Shown here: piece by piece, positions 1-6,117 of the stretch
Numbering within the stretch: position 1 is the stretch's first letter
How the letters are laid out: every line of letters begins with the position of its first letter
Assembly (NCBI GenBank): GCA_903959355.1
Contig: CAJBWJ010000055.1
Span: forward strand, 1-8,021
Source: an uncultured bacterium
GTDB lineage: Bacteria; Patescibacteriota; Microgenomatia; UBA1400; PJMF01
Reading direction: 5' to 3'
DNA length: 8,021 bases
Position numbers and translations under genes: made by a program
Notes under the pieces: model-generated
Database searches by the model: none
Told to the model about the DNA's origin: nothing
Seen by the model: only the letters and a program-made list of their open reading frames with translations

Positions 1-1070
1 AAGCTCATCAACCATATTTCAATAGCCGTCTTAAAGATGATAAATCCAATATTTATATCTTAATTAGCAAAGAAGATTTTCCAAAAATCTTGCGAGTTCG
101 CAAAACCGATTTAAATAAAAAAATGTACCAAGAAAAACTCGCTCTTTTTGGCCCTTTTGCTAGTGCGAGTCGACTAAGTGAAGTTTTAAAAATCATTCGC
201 CCTGTTTTTCAATGGTGCAACCAGGGTCAGAAAAAAAATGGCAAAGCCTGTCTTTATCATCATATAGATCTTTGTTCCGGTGCCTGCTGCCAGCAAATTA
301 GCAAAGAAGATTATCAAAAAAGTATCAAACAATTAATTGCTTTTCTGAAGGGTCAAAAAAAGACACTGCTCAAAGAGCTAGAGCAAGAAATGTTAGCTTT
401 TTCCAATGAAGAAGCCTATGAAAAAGCTCTTTCCGCTAAAAATAAAATCAGCCTTATTAAAGAAATCACTAGCAGTCAATATAAATTAAAATCTGACATC
501 ATTTTGCCAAATTTCTCTCAAGAAGAAACAGCTGAAGCTCTTATTCACTTGAGACATATTCTTCATCAAGAAGGCATTGTTAGCAGTCAAAAAGAATTTC
601 ATCGCATCGAAGGCTACGATGTTAGTAACACCATGGGTCAGCAAGCCACGGTTTCGATGGTAGTTCTCATTGATGGTCAAATCGACAATAGCCAATATAA
701 ATTTTTTAAAATTCGCTCCTTAGATACTCCAAACGATTATGGCATGCTTCAAGAAGCTCTCGTTCGCAGACAAAAACACCCAGAGTGGGGGGAAGCAGAT
801 TTATTGATGATTGATGGTGGAAAAGGTCAAGTTCGAGCAATCGCCAAAGTTTGGGAGATGGAAGCTCCAGTGATTGGTTTAGTCAAAAATCCTGATCGAC
901 TAGTCATTTCTATCAAAGATCAAAACAAAAAAGACAAATTGGAAACGAAAATTATTCCACTACAGGCCGATCATCCGACTCTCAAGATGCTACAACGATT
1001 GCGTGATGAAGCTCATCGCTTTGCCAAAAAACAGCATAGTCGACTTAGAGAGAAAAACCTTCTACAATAA
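1..1070 (+). CDS. uvrC: UvrABC system protein C (excinuclease subunit), 5' partial, lacking the HhH2 domain
   Basis: UvrC makes the dual incisions around a DNA lesion after UvrA/UvrB recognition, in the cytoplasm. The frame is open from base 3, so the gene starts upstream; the TTG at 90 is internal, since codons before it already read as the end of the GIY-YIG domain (HQPYFN, DDKSNIYI). In order come: an Fe-S-type cysteine set around 216-288 with spacings 11, 8 and 4, as in known UvrC proteins; a UVR (UvrB-binding) helix pair about 375-470; and the RNase H-like nuclease. The nuclease keeps its acidic and histidine residues: Asp in EGYDVSNT (618-620), Asp in MIDGGKGQ (813-815) and His in RDEAHRFA (1014-1016). 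The protein ends just after that histidine helix, so the C-terminal (HhH)2 DNA-binding domain is absent, and none is encoded downstream in any frame. About 355 codons are visible. Both catalytic halves look intact, so activity is likely, with altered DNA binding. Confidence 0.95.
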   Translation, partial: AHQPYFNSRLKDDKSNIYILISKEDFPKILRVRKTDLNKKMYQEKLALFGPFASASRLSEVLKIIRPVFQWCNQGQKKNGKACLYHHIDLCSGACCQQISKEDYQKSIKQLIAFLKGQKKTLLKELEQEMLAFSNEEAYEKALSAKNKISLIKEITSSQYKLKSDIILPNFSQEETAEALIHLRHILHQEGIVSSQKEFHRIEGYDVSNTMGQQATVSMVVLIDGQIDNSQYKFFKIRSLDTPNDYGMLQEALVRRQKHPEWGEADLLMIDGGKGQVRAIAKVWEMEAPVIGLVKNPDRLVISIKDQNKKDKLETKIIPLQADHPTLKMLQRLRDEAHRFAKKQHSRLREKNLLQ

Positions 1071-1074
1071 GCAC

Positions 1075-1440
1075 ATGATGAACTTTATTAAGGCTGTCAT
1101 CAGCTCAATTCTAACCATTGCCATCTTGGCTTGGTTTTTTCCAAATATTAATTACAGTAGCTCAATTACTCTGGTTATTGCTGGAATTGTTCTGACTTTA
1201 CTTGAGAAGCTATTGAGACCAGTTTTAAAAATTTTGTTTCTACCAATCAACATCGTTACCTTGGGCTTTTTTTCTTTAGTTATTAACGTCTTTATTCTTT
1301 ACTTGGCTACATATCTAGTTCCTGGATTCGCAATTAGCAATGTCGTGGTTTTTGGCATTCATCTTAATCAATTTTTTTCATTGCTTCTTGCCTCATCTTT
1401 AATTGGCTTTTTGCAAGGGGCTTTTGCTCTTGTTTTGTAA
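1075..1440 (+). CDS. Small four-helix membrane protein, YvlD / phage holin family (superfamily IV)
   Basis: An integral membrane protein of about 121 residues, almost entirely hydrophobic, with four predicted membrane helices. The central stretch with LLRPVLKILFLPINIVTLG, then a helix ending LATYLVPGF, is the signature of the family named after a mycobacteriophage holin (PF04020). Most members are chromosomal envelope proteins of unknown role, so a lysis function should not be assumed. An open frame exists upstream to 1003, but that part overlaps uvrC and is charged rather than membrane-like. I chose ATG 1075 (ATG 1078 is equally possible), which lies 4 bases after the uvrC stop. No clear Shine-Dalgarno is visible, so translation is probably coupled to uvrC. 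Its last codons hold the -35 element for the next gene. Confidence 0.88.
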   Translation: MMNFIKAVISSILTIAILAWFFPNINYSSSITLVIAGIVLTLLEKLLRPVLKILFLPINIVTLGFFSLVINVFILYLATYLVPGFAISNVVVFGIHLNQFFSLLLASSLIGFLQGAFALVL

Positions 1441-1452
1441 AATTGTTATAAT
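1424..1452 (+). promoter_or_regulatory. Sigma70-type promoter with extended -10 ahead of the 7TM gene
   Basis: A perfect TATAAT lies at 1447-1452, preceded by TGT at 1444-1446, which makes an extended -10 (TGnTATAAT). A -35-like TTGCTC (3 of 6) sits at 1424-1429 with an ideal 17-base spacer. Initiation about 7 bases downstream would fall at 1458-1460, only 2-4 bases before the ATG at 1462, so the transcript would be leaderless or nearly so. This promoter would allow the 7TM / ligase / peptidase genes to be expressed separately from uvrC. Confidence 0.6.
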
Positions 1453-1463
1453 AAAAGAACAAT
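1442..1463. repeat. Short inverted repeat ATTGTT-N10-AACAAT over the -10 box and start codon
   Basis: The arms ATTGTT (1442-1447) and AACAAT (1458-1463) are perfectly complementary and separated by 10 bases. One arm carries the TG of the extended -10; the other includes the first two bases of the ATG. It could be a repressor site or a weak hairpin. In DNA this AT-rich a six-base palindrome may also arise by chance. Confidence 0.3.
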
Positions 1464-2499
1464 GAAAATTCCTAAACTTATCCTCACTCTAGTTTTTTTG
1501 TTTCAATTTGCCTTGGTTTTTTTAGCAAGCACAAATCTGGTACAAGCACAAATTAATTCTGTTAAATTAACCAGCCCATCAGCGATTCTTTCAACAACTC
1601 AGACTGCTAACGCCGCCACTGCGGCAGCCATTGCTACTGACAGCGCTCAACTTTCATCGCCATCAGCTGCAGTAGTTGAAAAATTACAACAAAAAACCAA
1701 TCAAGATATCACTGAAACTAGTGGCCAGAAAAAAAGCGTATTGGCTGCTTATCTAGATCAATATCCAATTGGCCCGCTTAGCTGGAATAATCTTATTCAA
1801 AAAGCTATTCGTAAAGCCATTGCTAGCGGTATGCCTGCAAACATTATTGTTATTTTATTAATTTTTCCAATCATTGCTTCTTTAGTAGCTTTTTCTCGTC
1901 ACGTTATTGGTCTCAAAGGCTTTGGTATTTATATTCCAGCTGTTTTATCAGTAGCTTTTGTTTCAACAGGTATTTTGACTGGAGTAATAGTTTTTGCAGC
2001 TGTCTTGATAACTGCTTTAATAACAAGACCTGCTCTTAAAAAATTTAGATTACCAATGCTGCCAAGAACTGCCATGCTGCTCATGAGTGTTTCTGTGGCT
2101 ATTTTGGCTCTTATGTTGATTGCTTCCGTCTATAGCATCAATTTCATTATTAATATTAGTATTTTCCCTTTGTTAATTATTATTCTCTTAACCGAAAACT
2201 TCATGGAAACTCAGCTCTTCAGTAGTCAAAAAGAAGCTCTTCAAATTACTTTTGAAACCCTGCTTATCGCCATTTTGTGTTCACTCATTATCGGTTCAGA
2301 AGTACTTCAAAAATTTGTTATTTTAAGACCAGAATTAACTTTAGTCGGAGTTGCTCTGATTAATTTAGCGATCGGTAAATACACCGGCCTTCGCTTTTTG
2401 GAATATTTAAGATTTAGAAATTTATTCAATCAAGACGCTAAATTTGGTAAATTTAAAGATGCTTCTTCAGGCAGCAGCTCACAGGAAGAAGAAGAGTAA
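1462..2499 (+). CDS. 7TM membrane protein of the transglutaminase-associated family, lacking the transglutaminase domain
   Basis: A 345-residue membrane protein. Residues 1-29 are a signal peptide (MKIPK, a long hydrophobic core, then VQA before Q30). Residues 30-110 form an Ala/Ser/Thr-rich extracytoplasmic segment. Seven membrane helices follow at about 127-145, 153-168, 170-188, 204-224, 226-243, 264-281 and 291-305. The loops RHVIGLKGFGIYIPA, RLPMLPRTA, TENFMETQLF and RPELTLVG...GKYTGLRFLEYLRF match the 7TM module that is usually fused behind an inactive transglutaminase domain and encoded beside an ATP-grasp glutamate-ligase-like gene (established for this family). The transglutaminase part is missing here. 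Predicted topology puts the C-terminus in the cytoplasm, where it ends SSSQEEEE. The next gene is the expected ATP-grasp partner, 7 bases on. Its role is unknown; it may anchor the ligase or export its product. Confidence 0.85.
   Translation: MKIPKLILTLVFLFQFALVFLASTNLVQAQINSVKLTSPSAILSTTQTANAATAAAIATDSAQLSSPSAAVVEKLQQKTNQDITETSGQKKSVLAAYLDQYPIGPLSWNNLIQKAIRKAIASGMPANIIVILLIFPIIASLVAFSRHVIGLKGFGIYIPAVLSVAFVSTGILTGVIVFAAVLITALITRPALKKFRLPMLPRTAMLLMSVSVAILALMLIASVYSINFIINISIFPLLIIILLTENFMETQLFSSQKEALQITFETLLIAILCSLIIGSEVLQKFVILRPELTLVGVALINLAIGKYTGLRFLEYLRFRNLFNQDAKFGKFKDASSGSSSQEEEE
2483..2496 (+). promoter_or_regulatory. Shine-Dalgarno-like purine tract deciding the ligase start
   Basis: AGGAAGAAGAAGAG sits 10-23 bases before ATG 2507 and is the only strong purine-rich ribosome-binding candidate on the plus strand. 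It supports 2507 over the earlier in-frame ATGs at 2444 and 2459, which would overlap the 7TM gene. The same bases encode the QEEEE tail of the 7TM protein. Confidence 0.5.
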
Positions 2500-2506
2500 A
2501 GCTCAA

Positions 2507-3793
2507 ATGTTTATTAATAAAGCCAAAGATCTCTTGGGAATTAATGCTCGTAACGCTCTCTACCTGAGTCGTAGCTCAGGCAAAGCCAAAGCGATCGTTC
2601 ACTCCAAATACGCCACCAAAATCCTTCTGCGTGACAACGATATAGCCAGCGCAGAGATTTATGGCATTCTTGCTACATCTGAAGATATCACTGATTTTGA
2701 TTGGCAAAATTTAACCAACGATTTTGTGATCAAGCCAACTAATGGTTACGCTGGCACAGGCGTAGTCGCTTTTCGCACAAAAAATGGTGAAGACAATTGG
2801 GTAGATATGCTTGGCAATAATTGGAGTTTGGCAGATATTACTCTGCACTGTAATGATATTCTTTCTGGACAATACAGTATTCATGGTCTTAATCACAATG
2901 TCATTATTGAAGAAAGAATTCCGATTCATCCAAAATTATTGAAGTATTCATATAAAGGTACTCCAGATATTAGAGTTGTTGTTTTTAATAGCGTTCCAGT
3001 TATGGCCATGTTGCGCCTACCAACTGAAGAGTCTGGCGGCCGTGCAAATGTCACTCAAGGAGCTTTAGCTGTCGGCATAGATATTGCCACTGGAATTACT
3101 ACTTTTGCAGTGGCTCATAAAAGCGAACCAATTCGTTATCTTCCAGGAACTAAAAAAAAGCTGAACGGGATCATCATTCCAGAATGGGAAAAAATTCTTG
3201 AAACAGCAGTGGTTGCCAGTAATGTTGCTGAATTGAATTTTGTTGGTGTTGATCTTTTTATTCACAAAGACAAAGGTCCAATGGTGGTTGAATTAAATGC
3301 CGCTCCAGGACTTTCAATTCAAGCTGCCAATCGTGCCGGATTGCGTCGTCGCCTAGAAAGAGTAGAAGACCTCAATATTCAAGGTCCTAAACATGGTGTC
3401 AAAGTCGCTCAAGCTCTTTTTGCTAGTGATTTTGCCTCTAAAATTAAAAATAAGGCTGAATTTCCAGTGGTTTCAATTCATGAAGATGTTTTGGTCTGGG
3501 GTGACAATAAACAAAAAATCGAAACAACTGCTTTTTTAAACACTGGCCGTTTCAGCAGTGCCATTGCTAAAAAATTAGCTCAAGAATTGGGCCTGATTGA
3601 TGTTGATGATTTACTTTGGTTCCAATCAGAACAAGAAGAAGGTAAGGTTCCAGTGGTAGAAGTTAAATTTAGAATCAAAGAACAAACTGTCAAAACAACC
3701 ATGATCGTCAGCAATAAACTAAATAGCAAACAAAATAAAATTGAGATAGGTCGCAAAGATCTGAAAAACTTTATTATTCGTTTCGACGAATAA
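2507..3793 (+). CDS. Alpha-L-glutamate-ligase-like ATP-grasp enzyme fused to a retropepsin-like (RimB / Zn_protease) domain with Asn for Asp
   Basis: A 428-residue cytoplasmic protein. The N-terminus (LGINARNALYL) and ATP-grasp core, about residues 5-300, match the RimK-related alpha-L-glutamate-ligase-like family: Lys76 in FVIKPTNGYAGTG, the GYAGTG loop (80-85), the EER segment (135-137), DIRVVVF (154-160), and metal-binding Asp249, Glu262 and Asn264 in VVELNAAPGLS. Such enzymes use ATP to join a carboxylate to an amine, typically adding an amino acid to a peptide or protein. Residues about 319-428 resemble the retropepsin-like domain annotated as 'ATP-dependent zinc protease' (RimB-like, PF05618): FLNTGRFSSAI aligns with the DTGARTSAL motif, and EIGRKDLKNFIIRFD with the closing GR-L strand. 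The catalytic Asp is Asn345 (codon 3539-3541, AAC), so the domain is probably not a peptidase. In many bacteria these are separate neighbouring genes. The start at 2507 is set by family similarity and the purine tract. The substrate is unknown. Confidence 0.87.
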   Translation: MFINKAKDLLGINARNALYLSRSSGKAKAIVHSKYATKILLRDNDIASAEIYGILATSEDITDFDWQNLTNDFVIKPTNGYAGTGVVAFRTKNGEDNWVDMLGNNWSLADITLHCNDILSGQYSIHGLNHNVIIEERIPIHPKLLKYSYKGTPDIRVVVFNSVPVMAMLRLPTEESGGRANVTQGALAVGIDIATGITTFAVAHKSEPIRYLPGTKKKLNGIIIPEWEKILETAVVASNVAELNFVGVDLFIHKDKGPMVVELNAAPGLSIQAANRAGLRRRLERVEDLNIQGPKHGVKVAQALFASDFASKIKNKAEFPVVSIHEDVLVWGDNKQKIETTAFLNTGRFSSAIAKKLAQELGLIDVDDLLWFQSEQEEGKVPVVEVKFRIKEQTVKTTMIVSNKLNSKQNKIEIGRKDLKNFIIRFDE

Positions 3794-3798
3794 AAAAT

Positions 3799-4764
3799 AT
3801 GCCAAAACTAAGCGATCTCATTCCAATTAATTTAGATAGTGAAAAAGAAAAATTTTTTGCTGCCAATTTTAAATATAATCCACAATTTATTTATGGAAAA
3901 AGCACATCGACAGAAGAACTGACAAAATACGGTAGACCTAAATTCTGGTATCTTTTTCTAGCCAAAAGAATTCTTAAAAAACATTTAAAAGAAAAAGATT
4001 TGGCCAAACAAATAAAAGATGGCAAAGTTTTTCTAGATCAAGATCTAATTGAAGATTTAATTGAAGAAAGACTCTCAATTTATAACCTACAAAATGAATA
4101 TAAAATTGTTTTTTCTAAAAACTTTATCAGTCGCATCGCCGTCAATAATATCGACAAGCTCGTAAAAGTCCGTCTGCCTGTAGTTATTGATCAAAGCGAG
4201 ATTGAAGCTATTCTAAATCATGAGATAGATACCCACATTGTCAGACAATTAAACTATGAAAGACAGACATGGTTTAAAAATAAAAAAAGGAACGGTTTTA
4301 AAGCATATCTGCGCACTGAGGAGGGTCTAGCAGCAATCAATGAACTAGTTGTCAGCGAACACAAATTAGCTTACAAATCAGCAGCTAATTATTTAGCAGT
4401 AGATATAGCTCTCAAAAAAGATTTTCAAACTGTCTTTAACTTTTTTTATCAAATCTGGCAAGATTCAGAAAGAGCTTGGACTTGGACCCTGAAGAAAAAA
4501 AGAGGAATAGAGGACACCAGCAAAAAAGGTGCTTTTACCAAAGATTTAGTTTATTTTGAAGGTTTTATAGAAGTTCTAAATTATCTTAAAAAAAATAATT
4601 GCGATCCAAGCGAACTTTACTGTGGAAAAATAGATCTTAAAGATATTGGCAAAGCTAAAAAACTAGGTTTAAGCGAAAAAATCATTCTGCCAAAAGTTTT
4701 TGTGCAAAATCCAGAAGTTTATAAAAGAACAGTACTTGAGATTATTAAGAATAATCTATTTTGA
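3799..4764 (+). CDS. DUF1704 / QEGLA-motif metallo-carboxypeptidase-like protein
   Basis: A 321-residue soluble protein of the family called 'flavohemoglobin expression-modulating QEGLA motif protein' in bacteria, which includes the eukaryotic tyrosine carboxypeptidase MATCAP. The zinc site is complete: HEIDTH at 141-146 (His141 and His146 as ligands, Glu142 as catalytic base) and TEEGLA at 173-178, whose glutamate is the probable third ligand and which corresponds to the QEGLA motif. The family motif FTKDLVYFEG is at 246-255, and an N-terminal FKYNPQFIY resembles the usual entry strand. Length is near or slightly below the family's usual range. It starts 5 bases after the ligase stop with no clear Shine-Dalgarno, so it is very likely in the same operon. 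By analogy it would remove a C-terminal residue, perhaps one added by the ligase; the substrate is an inference. It ends with TGA, overlapping the convergent gene by 20 bases. Confidence 0.88.
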   Translation: MPKLSDLIPINLDSEKEKFFAANFKYNPQFIYGKSTSTEELTKYGRPKFWYLFLAKRILKKHLKEKDLAKQIKDGKVFLDQDLIEDLIEERLSIYNLQNEYKIVFSKNFISRIAVNNIDKLVKVRLPVVIDQSEIEAILNHEIDTHIVRQLNYERQTWFKNKKRNGFKAYLRTEEGLAAINELVVSEHKLAYKSAANYLAVDIALKKDFQTVFNFFYQIWQDSERAWTWTLKKKRGIEDTSKKGAFTKDLVYFEGFIEVLNYLKKNNCDPSELYCGKIDLKDIGKAKKLGLSEKIILPKVFVQNPEVYKRTVLEIIKNNLF

Positions 4765-6004
4765 TGGATTTTCTAACTTGCTTAAATAAATCCAAAGCAA
4801 GCTTTTTACTTTCAAAAGAATTTTCTGCCTCAACAAAAAGACTTACAATAAATTTACCGCCAAATTTTGCCTGTTCAACTGCATCCCCAATTTGACAAGT
4901 AATTTTTATATTACTGACAGCTTTATTTTTATTTAAAAAGTCTAAATTAAGTTCTTTAATTATTCCTTTACCTTCTGCAAAATACTCTATAACAGATATC
5001 GCTTTAAAAGGTTTTTGTGGAGATTCAATTTCTAAATCAACCGTGGCTTTAAAAACAGACAAACTATAATCATAATCAGTGCTGAGACGAGTCATTTCTG
5101 CTCTATTTCCTCCACCTCTTAGCGTTGTTTCAACAACCTTACAAGTATTCGCTTCTTCATCAAAAAAAAGTTCTGTATGACAAATACAATTTTTTGCAGT
5201 AAGAGCAGACAAAGCTTTTTCTACAGTTTCATGCACCAATTTCTCTTGATTTTCTGAAAGACTAGTTGGCATGGTTCTAATTGGTAGATAAGAATCATTA
5301 ATTCCCAATTCGTGAGTCATTGTGTATTCACAAATAGGAGTATGAATAAAAACACCCTTTGAAACAAAAGTATCGACTGTTAGCTCTCTGCCATGAAGCA
5401 TTTCTTCTAATAAAAGTTGGCATTCAGCAACTTTACTTTTGTAGCCATCAATTGGCCTAGAAGCAACGTAGCCACTTACCTTACTTTTAAGAAAATTTAG
5501 CTTTTCAAGCAAATCTTCTTTAGATTCAGTCTTTATGACAAAATTGGAATGAGCGGCTGAGGTTTTTTTGAGAATGAGAGGAAAAGAGTGTCGCTTCAAA
5601 AATTCATCCAAACCATTTAAATTATCTAGACAAATACCTTCTGCACACGGCACGTGATTTTTTAACCATTGCTGTTTCATTAAATACTTATTACAAAAAT
5701 TTCTAGAGGTTTTGTAATCAACACCTCTTAAACCGAGGTGTTCATTAATTACTCCGACAACACTAATGAACTTTTCACGTCTAGTAACAACCGCGTCAAT
5801 TTTTTCAATTTTATCTAAAGCCGGTTTTAACTGATTCCAATCGTAGATATTGTCGACAACTAATACTCTATGAAAAAAGCCTTCATATTCGCTCTTATAT
5901 TCATTACTGCTAATTAATAAACTAACCTTAGCTCCTGCCTTAATAGCCGGATCTATGTGGATTTTTTTTGTAGCAAAACCAACCATTAGAAAGTGAAGTT
6001 TCAT
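4745..6004 (-). CDS. ATP-grasp carboxylate-amine ligase-like protein
   Basis: A 419-residue cytoplasmic enzyme of the carboxylate-amine ligase type of ATP-grasp proteins (L-amino-acid ligase / biosynthetic kind), not closely similar to the plus-strand ligase. The N-terminal pre-ATP-grasp domain (about 1-100) starts with a Rossmann-like strand (KLHFLMVGFA). The ATP-grasp core spans about 105-320: LMKQQWLKNHVP (108-119), nucleotide Lys in LILKK (143-147), LLEEMLHGRELTVD (198-211), then HTELFF and VVETTLRGGGNRAEM (276-304). The metal-site glutamates Glu278 and Glu292 are present, but the usual E-x-N reads E-T-T (292-294). The nucleotide loop TSAAHSNFV lacks the usual glycines. A C-terminal domain covers about 330-419. 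It most likely forms an amide bond between small molecules or on a peptide. It follows the unknown helical gene after a 113-base gap. It starts at ATG 6004 with no clear Shine-Dalgarno. Confidence 0.82.
   Translation of the reverse strand: MKLHFLMVGFATKKIHIDPAIKAGAKVSLLISSNEYKSEYEGFFHRVLVVDNIYDWNQLKPALDKIEKIDAVVTRREKFISVVGVINEHLGLRGVDYKTSRNFCNKYLMKQQWLKNHVPCAEGICLDNLNGLDEFLKRHSFPLILKKTSAAHSNFVIKTESKEDLLEKLNFLKSKVSGYVASRPIDGYKSKVAECQLLLEEMLHGRELTVDTFVSKGVFIHTPICEYTMTHELGINDSYLPIRTMPTSLSENQEKLVHETVEKALSALTAKNCICHTELFFDEEANTCKVVETTLRGGGNRAEMTRLSTDYDYSLSVFKATVDLEIESPQKPFKAISVIEYFAEGKGIIKELNLDFLNKNKAVSNIKITCQIGDAVEQAKFGGKFIVSLFVEAENSFESKKLALDLFKQVRKSIKIDYS
4777..4807 (+). terminator. Hairpin plus T-tract, likely terminator of the plus-strand operon
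   Basis: CTTGCTT (4777-4783) pairs perfectly with AAGCAAG (4795-4801) around an 11-base loop, followed by CTTTTT (4802-4807). It begins 12 bases after the DUF1704 stop. The T-tract lies only on the plus-strand side, so it fits termination of that operon. It lies inside the 3' coding end of the opposing ATP-grasp gene. The stem has only three G-C pairs, so efficiency may be modest. Confidence 0.45.
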
Positions 6005-6052
6005 ATTCTTTTGTTTTGTCTATTTTTTATTTTTTCTAGTTCAGAAATGAAT

Positions 6053-6098
6053 ATTTTATTGTAATAGTCATTTAAAACAATACAGAAAACAATATCAA
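6053..6098 (-). promoter_or_regulatory. Possible promoter for the minus-strand ATP-grasp gene
   Basis: The 113-base gap 6005-6117 holds no gene on either strand. Read on the minus strand it offers TTGATA (6098-6093), 17 bases, then TTAAAT (6075-6070); or TTGTTT (6080-6075), 16 bases, then TAAAAT (6058-6053). Both are plausible but the gap is so AT-rich that chance matches are expected. The leader would be about 40-60 bases and contains no good ribosome-binding site. Confidence 0.25.
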
Positions 6099-6117
6099 AA
6101 TAATGAACAAGATATTT

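Noticed and set aside
486..695. 69-codon minus-strand open frame
   Set aside because: It lies opposite the UvrC nuclease region, whose conserved motifs explain the sequence.
1003..1074. Longer N-terminus for the holin-family protein
   Set aside because: It would overlap the UvrC catalytic histidine region, and the added residues are charged and unlike the family.
1075..1440. Holin-family gene as evidence for a prophage
   Set aside because: No other phage gene is present, and this family is common in bacterial chromosomes.
2444..2506. Earlier starts (2444, 2459) for the ATP-grasp fusion
   Set aside because: They overlap the 7TM gene, while ATG 2507 follows a purine tract and matches the family's N-terminus.
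2711..2929. 72-codon minus-strand open frame
   Set aside because: Shadow of the ATP-grasp core on the plus strand; no family features.
3065..3265. 66-codon minus-strand open frame
   Set aside because: Shadow of the same ATP-grasp gene; no start signal or family features.
4762..4764. TGA stop as a sign of genetic code 25 (TGA read as Gly)
   Set aside because: No gene here has an in-frame TGA, and reading through would only add four residues that overlap the terminator region.
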